From: Dermatemys mawii
Taxonomy: Eukaryota > Chordata > Testudines > Dermatemydidae
Length of the DNA stretch: 64,000 bases
Direction of reading: 5' to 3'
NCBI GenBank assembly: GCA_007922305.1
Contig: ML677348.1
Location: 16,569,442 to 16,633,441, forward strand
The translations under genes and the position numbers were made by a program. Shown here one piece after another: positions 34,978 to 48,495 of the stretch (within the stretch, counting starts at the first letter, position 1; each line of letters begins with the position of its first letter). Under the pieces are notes generated by a model that saw only the letters and a program-made list of their open reading frames with translations, was not told where the DNA came from and searched no databases.

Positions 34978-36576
34978 GTGAGTATCAAGATGAGAAGTGG
35001 GAACAAAGCTAGTAGGTGGGTGATTTCAAAGAAACAATGGAAATATATGCTGCCTTAGGGAAGAGGTGAAGGGCTATTTTAAAATAGAACACCTTTTTCA
35101 AATAACAGTAGATAATAAATGTCTCCATTTTATTAAGGTGTGTATGTTGTATCATGAAAAGTCGCTCACTGCCAATACTGTGAGTGATGCTATATTTTCT
35201 TTGTACAAGATGCTTGGGTAAATAATATGAAAACTTATAATCTTTGAAAAAGAAAACAAATGTGAAATATAGGAATTTAGATATTAAAAATAGAAATTAC
35301 ATTGAAATACTATATTATTTTGGATCTGACTTTAAAAGAGTTTCCTCCACCATTAGCAGTATGCAAGCAAGAGTTTGCTACCTTACTTACATCAAAAAGA
35401 TAAGTTTTTTAAAAGTTATACTTCCAAAGGGCAGCAGTCAAAAGTCAGCAAATTGCCAAAATTAATGTTTCACATACAAACTTGAGTTTTGTGTGCATAC
35501 ATTAAAATTCAAGGCTGGATTCTCAGTTCAGGATCCAAGCCTTTTCTACCACAAAATCTGCTTTAACAGGGCAACTGGGGATTCCCCTTTAATAGGACAA
35601 GGCATAGAGCCAGTGCAGCCAAATCTACATTACCCCTCAGACAGCTCTCCAATAGAAGGGGTATTTGGGGGGCAGGAAGGAATGTGGACAGAGAAACTAC
35701 TGAACTTCAGCAATCCCCGCTGTTGTAAGTTACAAGCAAGTATAAACTGTAGTATAAAAGCTGCTCTAACTTGGGTGGAGGCCAAATCAACTTTTAGGTG
35801 GAACAGGGACAGAAAGCCATCTTTCACCCACCTACCCCTTTTTCCTGTGCCAACCATAGCTTGGCCAGACTCAAGGGCCTTGTCCGATGTCTTTAACTAT
35901 ATAACTACATACTATTTTTTCCTCAGGGCCCTGGTCTCATTCAGTCTCTGAACCTACACCATTACAGTCAATTTATTGCACTGTCCAGTCTATGCAGTGA
36001 ATTAGGTCAGGGTCTTCTGCAATCCTTAGAACACTGAGTCTGAATTTTTGTAAACTGAAAGTGAACATTAAAACTTATAGACATTGAATCAGGATTTTAT
36101 CCATCTTCACATCCCTTTAGAATCTTACCGTCTTTCAGTATGAACCTTCACAGGTTATGCATCGCATGAGGCAAGCTTTGTCTAAATCACCGTAAAAACT
36201 TTCATGCAGTATTGTTACCCATCCACTCACAGTGCCATTGGAACATTGGGAGACTTGGGTCAAAGGGCCAAATCAGACTTAGCATATGGGGTGCAGCTTC
36301 ACTGAATGCACTGACTGCGTAACCCAGGTCTGAATTTGACCTATGTGCTGTATTTCAGATCAAAACTGGAATCTTATAAGCATAATTATAACTTTATAAG
36401 GATAAAGCAGAATAAGTTGCTAAAAGGGTATTCTTAAAATATTTCTTTTCAAATTTGCCCTGCACTGAAATTCTTCTTTGTCGTGTTTCCTGACTGTTGA
36501 ATGATTAAAGCATAGGTTAGCTCTCCATCCATAACTTTCACTTTTGAAATAAAGTTTATTTGGTGCTTGTTCTTCC
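34978..36576. other. FREM2 intron segment without recognised feature
   Basis: No repeat family or exon was recognised. The 152-codon open frame at 35493-35951 shows no homology or splice context. Confidence 0.4.
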
Positions 36577-37703
36577 ACAGTGTACTCCTGAGGGCATTCT
36601 GTGCCAAAAAATAAAAATTCTCTGCACAATATTTAAAAAGTCTGCAAAAATCTGCAACTTTTATTTGTCAAATAAATGTGGAGGCTCCAGCATGACATTG
36701 GGGAGCACAGGCCATTGGCTACACAAAGGTGGGAGATAATTCTGCAGCTCCCTCCCTCCCCTGGGACATGAACTCAGCAGTGAGGCTGCTTCCAACCCTG
36801 ACACAGCGCAAGGACCTGGCTTGCCCCAGAAACACCCCAGGGCCTTGCTCTTCCATGCCAGGTGCACCGGAATGGGCAGGCAGGCTCAGCCCAGCAGTAT
36901 CCAAATGTGGAGGAGTATAGTGTGGGTTGGGATCCAGGTGTGGGTTGAGAGGGCTCTGTATGGGGCAATTTGGGTGTGGGTGGCTACGTGGGGGATCTGG
37001 ATGCACAGGGACTTTTTTGGGGGTTCTGGGTGCAATGGTAATGGGACTCTGCAGGGGGTTCCAAATGCTAGGGAGTGGGGCTCAGTGGGGAGTGAATCCA
37101 GGTGCAGCTGGTTGAGACTCAGTGAGGTAGAGGTATGAGTGTAAGTGGCTTGTTGGGGTGATCCAGGTGCAGGAGGAGTGGGGCTCATTGGGGGGTTCTG
37201 GGTGCAGAGGGGCTGAGGCTTAGCAGGAGAATCTAGGTATGAGGGGGTCTGGATGCGTGGGAGTTGGGTGTATGGAAGAGCAGCTCCCTGTACAGGGATC
37301 CCTCCCCCTGCAGCTGAGGAGCAATGGGTGCGGGAAGCAGAGGGAGAGTTTACAGAGCTTCCTGCAGCCTGGGGAGAAATCTGGGGATGGGTCTGACACG
37401 CCCCAGATGCCATGAAGAGGAAGTTCCATCCTCCCCTGCTCAGCCAGGACTAGCAGCTGATCCCAGCTCAGGGTAGGAGCCAACAGCCTTGTCTTCACCA
37501 GTCGTGCCCACTGTCCCATAGTAATTAAGCTCTCTGCCGGCTATCCAAAGCATACTGCTGGAGAGGTCACACAACTGCTATGGTGGCTTTCCTTTGCTTC
37601 CCAATCAGAAAGTCATTTTTTCTGCGGGGAAGCAAAGAACTCTGTGGGTGACATGAATTCTGTGCATGCATGGTGATGTAGAATTCCCCCAGGAGTAACA
37701 GTG
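36577..37703 (+). mobile_element. Complete 1.1-kb TACTCCTG-ended element
   Basis: The element at 36583-37697 (1115 bp) has inverted ends: TACTCCTGAGGGCATTCT at the left, and TACTCCTGGGGGAATTCT reading inward from the right (16 of 18). It is flanked by ACAGTG at 36577-36582 and 37698-37703; including one more base, the duplication could be read as 7 of 8 (hAT-like). The 5' part is AT-rich with TTTTATTTGTCAAATAAATG. The 3' part is GC-rich with degenerate GGGGCTCAG/GGGTGCAG repeats. It has no transposase, so it is non-autonomous. Confidence 0.75.
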
Positions 37704-37816
37704 TCTAAAGCCAAGCCTTATCTGAATTTTCCAATCTTTGGAAATTCACTACTTGGATTGCTTTCTTTATTGTAAAATAAATAAGATCATTATAACTTGT
37801 CTGACTCTTTCCACAG

Positions 37817-38120
37817 GCTTGCAATCCTAAATATACAGACTATGACAAGACAGGTTCAATATGCACCAGCGAGAGCATTAATAACACGCTGACTCGATAC
37901 CGATGGCTGGTTAGTGCCCCCACAGGCCCTGACGGTGTGACCAGTCCCATGAGAGAGGTTGACTTTGATACATTCTTCACTTCCTCCAAGATAATCACAC
38001 TGGACTCCATTTACTTTCAAGCTGGCTCTCGGGTCCAGTGTGCAGCTCGTGCTGTAAATTCGGATGGGAATGAAGGCCTAGAGCTCATGAGTCCCATTGT
38101 AATCATAAGCACAGAAGAGG
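37817..38120 (+). CDS. FREM2: FREM2 exon (probable 14): post-Calx-beta module
   Basis: The exon encodes residues 399-499, beginning [20 protein letters not shown]. It contains the sequon N-N-T, the conserved [19 protein letters not shown], and a beta-sandwich-like end, [20 protein letters not shown]. The latter resembles fibronectin/Ig-type modules, with R-V-Q-C-A-A-R-A-V as a central strand. The four cysteines (ACN, ICT, QCA and VC in the previous exon) suggest disulfides. Acceptor ACAG and donor GTAATG are present. Confidence 0.92.
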
Positions 38121-39897
38121 GTAATGTATCCATTAACTATAACAAAACTTTCATAGCACCCAAAAAATGACTTTCTCTCTAACTTAATCAGCTTTCACTT
38201 TCATGAACTCTTTAATGTCATAATCTTGCCTGTTCTCTAATCATTCATAGAGCCTTCAAAAATCAATAAAACCTGAACTTCTAATGTAAAAAACAAACAA
38301 GAAATAAACTTTTTTATTGGAAGGGCTGCAGGGGAAGATGAGGAGGGATGCGGAAAAACCTTTTTAGGCCTTCTCTACACATAATAAGTTATAAAAAGCA
38401 CAAACATATTTCTCCCTTTTGCTGAACACCTTTGTAGTCTTCCACATGGCAAATCAGGCTTTTCTATTTTAAAAGTCAAATAAAAATTTAAGTCATCCCA
38501 GAAATCAAAAGGGTTTTTTTTCTGTGTAAAGTGATAGTTGTCAAACAATCAAAACAGAATTCTAAAGCGTTGTACTGTATAAATCCTATCTGAGATTATG
38601 ACAGTGCTTTGTGTCACCCCTGCTTTCTTTGCTGATATAGTAACTTTTTTATTTTGTGTAAAAGACCATTTATAATGAGAAGATATTAAATAGTTCATTC
38701 TGTGCTTGAATTTGTCAGTTTAATTCCAAGTGGTTGGCTCTTTCCAGCTTAATATTCATGGCAAACTATTCTAGTGTCTACTGAGTAAAGGATCTGGATG
38801 CTTGAATCAATAGAATTTCTACTTAATCACTTTTTATTTTGCTTTGTGGACTCAATTCACCTTCTCTGTGCATCCCAGAGGGGATTCTACCTGAGTGTTT
38901 TGTGACACTCACTCCCCATCTGGCTCTGCCTACTTTTCTGGGGGCTGTGCTGGCCAATTCCAGGTTCTGGGACTGAGTTTTGGATCTAGGCACCTGGGAG
39001 CTGGTTATAAATTATGCAATGAATTTTTTGGTAATTTTTCAAGACCCATCTATCCTCTTCTAAAAGATGTAAACACAGAAAATTAAGGACTCACCCATCC
39101 TCTAATGTGTTATGTAATTTATGGACAGGTTTCACACTTGTGGTCATGCATCCATACTGTGCTATGCAGATCTTCTGACTCAAGTCTGCAGCTTGAGCTG
39201 CATCCACACTAGGAGAACTTGGGTTCTGACCTACCCCCTCTAGCAGGTTCCTAGGACCTGGATCTTGAGTGCTTGCTGACCCAAGCCATACTGATTAGTA
39301 TAAGGAAGGAAATGGGACCTGCACTGAAACCTGTCAGAGACTGGATGGGTTTAGTGTGCAGTGCAGACATCCCCTGTCAGAATTTGTAATTATCAAATGT
39401 AAATTCTTCACAGATGGAATGATGAAAACTAATTGCAGGTTTACAAGTAGACATTCGAGTTATAATTTACTTAATTGATACACTGTTCAGTATGCATAAA
39501 TATAGTCTTAAGTAAGCTTGTTTAAACTTAAGTCCTCCTCAACAGTATGGTTGCAGAAATCATATAAGTATAAACAACTCACTTCTATTGTTTTCCCATT
39601 TGCTCTGCACTAGAGATGTCATCCAGGTACAACATAAAGAAAATATTTAAAAATAAAAGTAAAATCTTGTGATAAGTGAAATTAATCATGCTACCAAACT
39701 ACATTCTGAAGAGGATTTTGAACATTTTTTAACCTGCCCATGCATGCATGGACCAAACTTTCAAAAAATGACCGCTCAAACAGCCCCACGTTTAACATGG
39801 TCCCATGTGCAAACACTCATTCATTTCTGCACAATAGGTACCTGTGTGTTTTTGTATACAGTGTCTTCCTTTGCAGGGCTGTTGATCCATACAAATA
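38121..39897. other. FREM2 intron segment, possible old MITE at 39130-39370
   Basis: The stretch TGAGCTGCATCCACACTAGG...AGTGCAGACATCCCCTG at about 39195-39375 has the wording of a hAT-like MITE, but I could not define its ends. Nothing else was recognised. Confidence 0.35.
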
Positions 39898-40073
39898 CAG
39901 CGGACCCTCACTAGAATGTGCGTCTGTATAGCACCAATTTGTGTATAACACAGTCATGGCCATGGATCCCATATTTAGTAACTTTAATTGGAATCCATAG
40001 TAACGTGATCACCGCATTAATGCGGTATCACGCATGGACCCCAAACCCCTCATTCTAGCGAAGGTCCGGTGAA
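39896..40073. mobile_element. Tc1/mariner (Tigger-like) MITE
   Basis: The left end after TA (39896-39897) is CAGCGGACCCTCACTAGAAT. The right end reversed is CACCGGACCTTCGCTAGAAT. They match at 17 of 20 positions or better over the outer part. The interior has GCATTAATGCGG as a palindromic core. CAG-type ends next to TA fit Tigger/pogo. The right TA is decayed. Confidence 0.6.
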
Positions 40074-40355
40074 TATGCTTAGAGTATATGTGATCAATTT
40101 AGGCACCTAGGTTTGAAAATTTGATCCACTTTGGTCAAATAGTTCTGATTTCCACTTAAATCCCCTGTGGTAACAATTCCTGTTCAAAGTTATGGTTAAT
40201 GCTGGATTCTCCTAACAGGCTGCTTGTCATTCCAGAAAATTTGTCTAGTTTTCAGAGTATGCACTGTCAAAAAGAAACATAAGATAAGTGCAAAGCAGAT
40301 TAAAATGTTGTTTGTTCTGGAGACAGCATGAAGTTGCTTTTTTCTTTTCCATTAG

Positions 40356-40487
40356 GTCTTTGCCAGCCCCGGGTGCCAGGTGTGGTTGGGGCAGAGCCAT
40401 TCTCTGCCAATCTGCGCTATACTGGCCCAGAAGATCCAGACTATGCTAATCTCATCAAACTGACCATCACAATGCCTCATATTGATG
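40356..40487 (+). CDS. FREM2: FREM2 exon (probable 15)
   Basis: The exon encodes residues 500-543: [20 protein letters not shown] then [20 protein letters not shown]. It has no named domain that I can assign, and it is part of the conserved ectodomain between the Calx-beta repeats and the membrane. Splice sites are TTAG before 40356 and GT at 40488. The phase matches both neighbours. Confidence 0.9.
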
Positions 40488-41685
40488 GTATGTAAAAATT
40501 TCATCTGTAGGCCTGAGAATGCACATCATCTTAATTTTATTTTAGCAAGTGTCTTAAGTAGCCAAAAGCACAGTGTAATCTCGTAGTGTTTGCAACAGTG
40601 GAGAAATGTCATGAATGTGTAATTTGAACCTGCAATAGTACAATATGTCATGGTGATATATGTGCAGAGAGATGAGTCATCCCTGAATTAGAGCCTGATT
40701 AAATCACATGGGCTGACTAGTCACTCCTGTGCTAGGCTCTAGCCAATCCACAGTCCAGAAACTGACCTGTGACTCTCGGGGCAGATATATAATTCTTACA
40801 GGAGGAACAGCAGCTCAGTCTGCTCAATGGCACTCCAGGACCTGGAACGTTTTCCTGCCTGATGATGGCAACAGACTTCACAAGCCTTGGCCTGCTCCAG
40901 CCTTGCTCTTGCTCCTGTTCCTAGTGCTGTTCCAGCCTTGCTCTCACTCCGGCCTTGTTGCAACCCCACGCTGGACTCCTTATTCTGAATATTGACTCCC
41001 TGGCTGTGACCAGCAGGCATAACTGCCACCACTCCAGTCACTAGGCCCGACCATGCTCATCATGGTTTCTGAAAGTTAGAGCAGACTGACCTCCGTTGGG
41101 CTCATGTTTACTAATTTCACAAAGGTTTTAGGAGACTTTAATGAATGTTTTTAAAGCATTTTAATGAATGGTGAGGGATACAGTAAAAACTGATTTGCTG
41201 AGGTGATTAAGATATCAGTTAATTAGTCAATAAGTAAACAATTTTAAAAGCAAGAAAACTGCATCAAAATGCACTTCGTGTTTTTATCTTAACAGCTAGA
41301 GCTCAGTTTTAATTATTTTATGATGAATCTTAATAATGTGCAATGAATGCATTATAACGTAATTTATCCAGAATAACATCTTATAATATGTCCTCGGATA
41401 ACAGTTGGAAAGTACGTAGGTGACTTAGGAGCCAAACTCCCATTTTAAAAAGTGACTTAGGCACCTGATTTTACCCAAGGTCTGATATTGCAAAGATGTC
41501 ATTATTTTCCAACATTCTGCTACACTGATGCTGAGGACATCATTTTTGTTTACATTTTAAAGTGCATAGATTAGTGAGGTTCTCCTGTATGTTCAAAGCA
41601 CAGTCTAATATAGACTGGCAAATTTTGGCAGAACTGAGAGGTAAAATGTATTTATGGTGCCACTAGTTACCCGTATGTCTTCTAG
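40488..41685. other. FREM2 intron with a possible LTR fragment at 40725-41065
   Basis: The piece GCCTGCTCCAGCCTTGCTCT, repeated with variation (TTCCAGCCTTGCTCTCACTC), resembles the C/T-rich part of turtle-type retroelement LTRs. The ends are not defined. The remainder is unremarkable. Confidence 0.35.
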
Positions 41686-42017
41686 GCATGTTACCTGTTA
41701 TCTCCACGAGAGAGCTGTCCAACTTTGAGCTAACCCTCAGCCCTGATGGAACTAGGGTGGGAAATCATAAATGCTCCAACCTGTTGGATTACACAGAAGT
41801 GAAGACTCACCATGGTTTCTTGACTGATGCTACCAAAAATCCTGATGTGATTGGACAGACCATTCCCTACCAACACAGTGCGTCAATCAGGGGCCCCAGT
41901 ACTTTACGCTTCTATCGAAATCTGAACCTGGAGGCCTGTTTATGGGAGTTTGTCAGCTATTATGATATGTCTGAGCTCCTCACTGATTGTGGAGGCACCA
42001 TTGGGACAGATGGACAG
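41686..42017 (+). CDS. FREM2: FREM2 exon (probable 16)
   Basis: The exon encodes residues 544-654, the longest internal exon seen here. It includes [60 protein letters not shown] and [15 protein letters not shown], with three cysteines. It ends in phase 0 at CAG/GTACCA and is followed by the largest complete intron in the window (8.9 kb). Confidence 0.92.
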
Positions 42018-45000
42018 GTACCAAATTTTAACTTCTTATCTGTATAGTGATCTCAGAATGAACGAATCCAGTTCAGTAATTTTCCCTGTGTTTTACATAT
42101 GCTCTAAAACTATATGAATTAAGAATTTCATTTAGTTAAGAATAAAAGCTGTTTCTTTCATAACCATCCATAGACCAGTCCTGAACCTGATTATTTCATA
42201 ACACTATCATTAACCACTAAATACCAGTAAACATAATGGGTGAAATCCTGGCCCCATTGATGCTAATGGCAAAACTCCCCTTGACTTCAGCGTAGCCAGG
42301 TTTTTCTCCAGTACGTTTACATTTTTTACATTTGAACACGTAGTGAAGGCACCCCATTCCAGTCCTACTCTGGAGTGAAGCCCTTCTGAAAAGCTTGTTT
42401 TTTAATCAAGTGATTGCTAGCCCATTTCCAGTACAGAGTGTGAAGTACTGCAATATTTAGCTGTAGACAAAATACAATCCCCTTAAAGCAACATTAAAGA
42501 GGAAGGCGTGGAAGCAGACCCCATTTGCTGATGGCAGTTTTCTGTGCTGCCAAGTGGGAGGCTTGGCTTTAGCTGTCAGTGCTAGTCTCTTTCTTCCGTG
42601 GGCTGTCTGCACTCACAACTCCTGCTGCCCCGGGGAGAGAGTGTGCTTCATATCACTCAGCAGAAAACTCCTCGGGCAAGAAAGAGAGAGAGACTCCACC
42701 AGTTTTACTCGTCATATGGTAGTTGTCATATGGAGCCCTGGAAATGGAGTGAGGTTTAAAACAGGGGATTAGGTTTCCATCAGGGAAAGAATTTCTACAA
42801 GTCTCTGCCAATATTGTGAAGGAGGCAAAGGGGGCCAGTATTTCTTCTGCCATTGTGACAACAAAGTCACGTCCCAGAACTTTTCCCTACAATAAATTGC
42901 TTCATAAGCCCAAACTGCCTCCACTCAGCCCCAGAATAGAGCACCACTGGCTGTGAGGAGTTATCTTTTTATTTCACAGAGAAGGTTATATCTTGGAATA
43001 GTCTCAGAGGCTGTGAACAGGGCCAAACCACAACACCATGACCACTGCACCATCCTTCCCTTCATTGTAACTCCTATTTAGGATAATGCTACATACTCTG
43101 TAAAATATACAGCTAATACAAAATGCAGCAGTCTCTGTGCTCAGTCATGCAAGAGCTGGAGGATTATCATCCCAGCATTCAATTCTTTGCCTGGATCCTC
43201 ATTTAGTACAGGGTCCAGTTCAAGATCTCTGTTCTGTCAGAGACCTCCATCGGATTGGCCTAGGAGCTCCCTTTTTCCTTTGCAACCAGAACCTCCAGAA
43301 GGTACATTGCACTGGAACCCTGAAACTATCAGCAAGAAGGGGGAGGCTAGTGAGTATAGGATGTAAAACTTACACAGCAGGTGGTGCTAGGCTGCAGAAT
43401 TTGTTCCCAGAAGATCAGAATGATTACAGACCCCACCATTTTCAAAGCTAAATACTAACTCGCATCTTCAGCTCTGCTTTCCCAGAGTCTCGTAGCTCTC
43501 AGACAGACATACGATACACTCACTAAAACCACACATTCATTTCTTCTCTCTCACACAACACAATTCTTAACACACAAACAAGCACAGAGAAACCCCTGTA
43601 ACCAAATCAAGCTATTTCTCCCACCATGTGGGAAGGAAGACAGATAGATTATTTTGTTGGTAATTATTTCTGTTTTAAAATACTTGTAAATACTTTAGAG
43701 ATGAGGCCAGATAGATAAGATATAAAATCTTTTTTATATCTTTTTAAATCTTTTTTTATAAAATCTTTTTTAAATCTTTTTTCACATATAAACATAGCTG
43801 GAAAAAATACAGGACATTGTTATTACTCATTTTTATGAATATTTTTAGAATATTAAAAGAAGTTATATATTCTAGCTCAGCATAAAACCTGGCACTTGCT
43901 TCAAGCTCAGGAAGCATTTTGTACTGTAAGTAAGAATCATGATTTTGTGTGGCGGGGGAATCTTGAGAGGCATCAAGCAGCAGTGAAGTCATTGCTCCGT
44001 GCCTCGCAGGATGTGGTTAAAAGTTTACGGTGTTGTAAGTGAAATATCAAACTGAATTGGTTCTAGCAGTGAAATGAAGCCCACCCGCCTCTCCCCCTCC
44101 CAGTCATAACACGCTTCCCTGCCTTCTTCATTTTTTATTCTTCTTTGAGTTTGGTCTTTGTCTTCACATGGCCCCCCTCCAGTGAGAGGCTAGTCAGTCA
44201 GTACCCTATGTCGGCAGTTGTCACCATTGTTGCTTTTTTCCCCTTCAGCAAACAATTAATAATCCTCCTATGTGGGATGAAAATTGGTAACTGCAGTTTT
44301 CACCATGCTCTTGGTTCAGCACGCCAAGGAAGCCTGTGTTCCACAGTGCAGACTGTAATAGATAAGGAAATGCCAAAAATAAAGCTTTTAGCAATATTAT
44401 ACTACCCACTGCTCCTGATGGGTCTTGGTTTGTTTTTGTGCAAGGTGAGCAGGTTGGTAGATAAATTGCCAGTCAGTGAGAAGATTTGATTGTGTTTGTG
44501 TCTTTTTAAGGCCAGGTCTTGGTTCTTCACCCCACCTGGCCCATGTGGCCCAAAAAGTAGCGCTGAGGAAGGGTGCAATGGATAGACTTCCTGGAAGGGG
44601 ACTGCAACTCTCTTCATGCCATGAGGCTTTGCTTTGTGGTAGCTCCACTCCTGGCAGGGGCTGGGAGAAAATTGGTTGCATGTTGGGGGAGATGAGGCAC
44701 TGATGTCAATGGACCAGTGACTTGTTTGGTTTCATTGCAACACTGCAAGCCATCTGGGGCGGGAGGTGCAGCAGCCACAGACACTGTGCAGATGGTTGGC
44801 TACTGCCTACACAGAGCATTTCTTTCAGCACTCTCTGTCTGCACAGGAGCATTCTCTCCCAGGAATACCTCAACATGCCAGCAAATCCTGTGTGAGGATA
44901 TGAGCACAGCCTCCTTCAATCTATGCCATGATGCCAGGGAACAGGGGCTAGGGAAGGTTCTTGCCAGGCATTCCTGAAGCAGAGAGAGACAGAGTATTTC

Positions 45001-48000
45001 ACAGGGATTTTCAGAGGGGCTGAGCACCCAGAACTTCACAACTAATGTTTATGGGAATTGCATGTGCTCATCCTCTCTTGAAAATCAAACCACTTTTATT
45101 TACGTGTCTAAATGTGGATGTAGCTACCTAACTTTAGGAACCTGCATCTGAAAATGTGCACCCTGATCTTCTGCCACCACCAGTTAGTCTAGATTAGGAC
45201 TGTGTTCTGGCTAAAGTGAGGTCAGCCCTTATGGTTAGCAACAGTTTTCATTGTGCCAACACTCCACAATCCAGTAAGCCAAAGTTTGAAATTCAAGTTA
45301 TATAAAGTATATAGACTTGCAGTATATAAAGCTCTTAAAATAATAGATCTGAGATACTTGAAAGATCCAAGCAATAGATATAAGTTGGGTTGTGACCCCT
45401 ATACATTCCTTAAATACTACACATCAATGTTGTAAAACTTAGTGAATTAAGACCTCCAAAGAGCTCTGTGGTCCTCAGACAAAAGGTGCTATAGAAGTGC
45501 AAAGTATTATTTTTGAAAGGAAGTTAAAAGATGGAAAAAAAACCCTAAAAAAGTTGGTGTCCTTTTTCATATTTCATTTATATAGGGGACAAAATCAGCC
45601 TGGACTTATTTGATAGAATATCATTTGATCTTATTTCCTCCTGTTGTAATTACATAAAGCCAGACAGTTTGTGGTTCTGGCCATGTATTTACTTGTGGAA
45701 GTTACTTTCTCTGGTTCCAGTCCATTACCAGGCTTGACATGGTGGCTCAAGAAAATTATATTTCAAACAAATGTTATTAACAAGATCAAGTAAAGTAAGT
45801 CTCTGCTAGAAACAATAAGATGAAGAACATGCATTAAAATGTCTGAATGTACAGACCGGTAGCTTGAAGCTACTGTAATGAATACAGCCGAGCAGTTGTA
45901 TTTCACTCTGCAACAGAGAGTCTGCTTCTAGACATGTTTATAGTGCAGATCGTGTAGGCTGAGATGTTTAGAAGATCTATATAAAAATTCATTTAAAAGC
46001 TATCACTTTACTACCTTGACACATACAGAAGTTCATGAATTTTTACTCCAAAGAGACAGTGTTTTTCCATCTTCATAGATCTAGCTTTAGCAAAATTGGA
46101 CCTCAGAGCTGCGAGCTAGTTTTCCTGGACAGTGTAAATTGCAAATAAAAAGAACTATATTTTTATGGCAGTTTTGCAAGCTCAGCTAGTATAATCAGCT
46201 TGTGGTTTTTCCTTAAACATGCCAGGTTCTGTAACACATGTCTTCGCCCGCCTCCCCAGCTGTTTTTGTAAATAAGTGAATTCAATAAGGGATGAGAAGA
46301 AAAACTATTTTATAAAGTGAATACTTTGTGGATGGATGGGCACCAGCTGTGGAACAAAGTAAAAGGTTAAACATTTCTAGAGGCCTGACATGTCAAGGCT
46401 GTGTTCCATTCTCCTCTCCATTCATATTCTTTTAAACAAACCTGCTTTGCATTTCACCTTTAACTCACCTGGCCATCTGCCTTCCTGGGGCTGACACTTC
46501 ACTTTAACAAACTGCTATCATGTAAATAAGTGGTTGATAACATTGTTAAGCTTGCGTGGAAAAACTGAAGAGCTATAGCCACAGATGCAATGAAAAAGAG
46601 GGTCAGAACAACTTAGAGGACAAATTTATAGTTAGCTTGAAAGTCCTGCTTCACTGAAAAATATATTACAATGGATTCAAGGGATACTGCTTGCCACTAA
46701 CTGTTTTTCATGCTATAAACACATTTTCTCATGCTGTCCCTGACAGTATCCCAAAGATCATGTAACACATCATTTTCGTGGGCCAGGTTCTGCCCTCACG
46801 TACAATAGGGCCGTTTTGTTAAAATCAGTAGGGATGCAATTGTGAACTGTATGCATCAGACAAATGTGCCTAAAATGGACCTGTAAATGAGTGTCTCCTT
46901 TCTGATGTGTGTTTTCTTTTTTAATCTGTGCTGTGACAGATTTGGCACTGAAACATATTTGTATTATCTAATAAAGTGTTCTCTAATGAAAAGAGAACTT
47001 GTCCAAATGGTGTGTGGGAGTGGGGGCTGTTTTTTACCTCTTGTAATCCTGGCATGGGAATCATCAATGTTCAGAAACAGACATCAGGCTCATTCTGACA
47101 TTTCAGATGGCAAAGGAGAGGTTTGTAAGTCTACTCCCCACACAGATGACAGATGTAAAAAATTTGCTTCACTCACAGGAATGATTCTTATAAACAGCTG
47201 TTAGAGTGATATATTGATCTGCAGCTTTATCATGTATAGTTTTAGTGCATTTCTTGTATTGCTTGGAGCAGCTCGCTCCTATGTTCTGTCTTCTCATGTT
47301 CTCCAGGCACGTCATGATTACAGGGCATTAGACACAATTTCCTAGATCCCACAGCCTCCCCGCCGCCCTCTTGGCTTTGAGTGTGACAGTGAATTGTGAA
47401 TATAAGGTTAAAATCATATAACATTCTGAGAAATTATTCTAGATATTATTTTAATTTATTCTGTTGCCAAAGAATAAAACTCTGATAATGCAACTGCTGA
47501 GTTCTACTGAGTGTGTAATACATAGACATGTAATGCACCTGTTCTGTATTTTCATAGCACTTAAACTGATACTCTACTTGTATAGCTCTCAGTTAGCCTC
47601 CTGCTTTCATAGCATCAAGTTAAAATAGGAACAGCTGCCTACTTCGATTAGTCTCTGCAGGCAGTGTTAAAAAATGGAGCTATCACAATGGAAGGGATGT
47701 TTTCCATATTCAACTGAATGGCATATGCCAAGTAGAACTGGAAAAGTAGGGGTTCTCAAACTACATGGAAATGGTTAGTTAATTTCTCTTTTTTTTCCCT
47801 ATCCAGACTGGAACCAGAAGCATTTAGGTTCTGTTCACTGGCACATCAGTTTGGAATTCAGGGAAGAAGTCTCCTCTCCAGTCTTCACAGCAGCTTTTTA
47901 ATAAGCTTGCCCATTTTATTTTAACTTTGTTTTGTTTGATCGAAGAGATGAACTACACTCTTTTTTATTTTATTGTTCTGTCTACTGGGCTAAAATGATT

Positions 48001-48225
48001 ATTTTCATTGGCAGGATTCGGTGTGTTTATTAAGAAATAGTGTAATGATGCAACTTATTGAATAACATTTGGGGTAGAATCTGAGTATAGATAATGGACT
48101 TGATTAATCTTGATGGGCATCAGGAGTGCAATTGCTGAACCCATGAGAAGGCAGCTATTCTGGCGGAGGCATATTTTCTCTCTCTCTCTTTCTCTCTGAC
48201 AGAAACCCAGCAATGTTACCTAGGT
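42018..48225. other. Large FREM2 intron, mostly unrecognised
   Basis: The first 6.2 kb of an 8.9-kb intron. Near 45455-45505 a MIR-like tail is visible (GTGCTATAGAAGTGCAAAGT). A/T-rich imperfect repeats of AAATCTTTTTT lie at 43721-43790. No exon, RNA gene or complete mobile element was recognised. Confidence 0.45.
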
Positions 48226-48495
48226 TGTCAGGCATCCGGTTTCTGACCGGAATGCTCCGTCGAAAAGGGACCCTAGCGCTCCAGTCAGCACCACTGACCG
48301 GGCTGCTGAAAATCCGGTCTACAGTACAGTGGGGCTAAGGCAGGCTCCTTGGCTGCCCTAGGTCTGCCCAGCTTCTGGAAGCAGCTGGCATGTTCAGCTC
48401 CTAGGTGCAAGGGTGGCCAGGGAGGCTCCACGTGCTCCCCCACCCCCAAGCACCAGCTCTGCAGCTCCCATTGGCTGGGGAGTATGGCCAAACTA
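48226..48495. mobile_element. GC-rich interspersed repeat, class unknown
   Basis: It begins GTCAGGCATCCGGTTTCTGA, continues CCGGAATGCTCCGTCGAAAA and GGACCCTAGCGCTCCAG, and ends GCAGCTCCCATTGGCTGGG. The abrupt CpG-containing, GC-rich composition within AT-rich intron and the recognisable wording indicate an interspersed repeat. I cannot name the family or its ends. Confidence 0.45.

Noticed and set aside
35493..35951. 152-codon open frame in a FREM2 intron
   Set aside because: No domain, no conserved wording, no splice phase that would join the flanking FREM2 exons, which already join directly.
36886..37413. 175-codon Pro/His/Thr-rich minus-strand open frame
   Set aside because: It is the GC-rich low-complexity half of a non-autonomous mobile element; similar Pro-rich frames appear in the copy at 15521-15817.
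43721..43790. AAATCTTTTTT-type repeats as a satellite
   Set aside because: Only a few imperfect copies of a low-complexity A/T unit.
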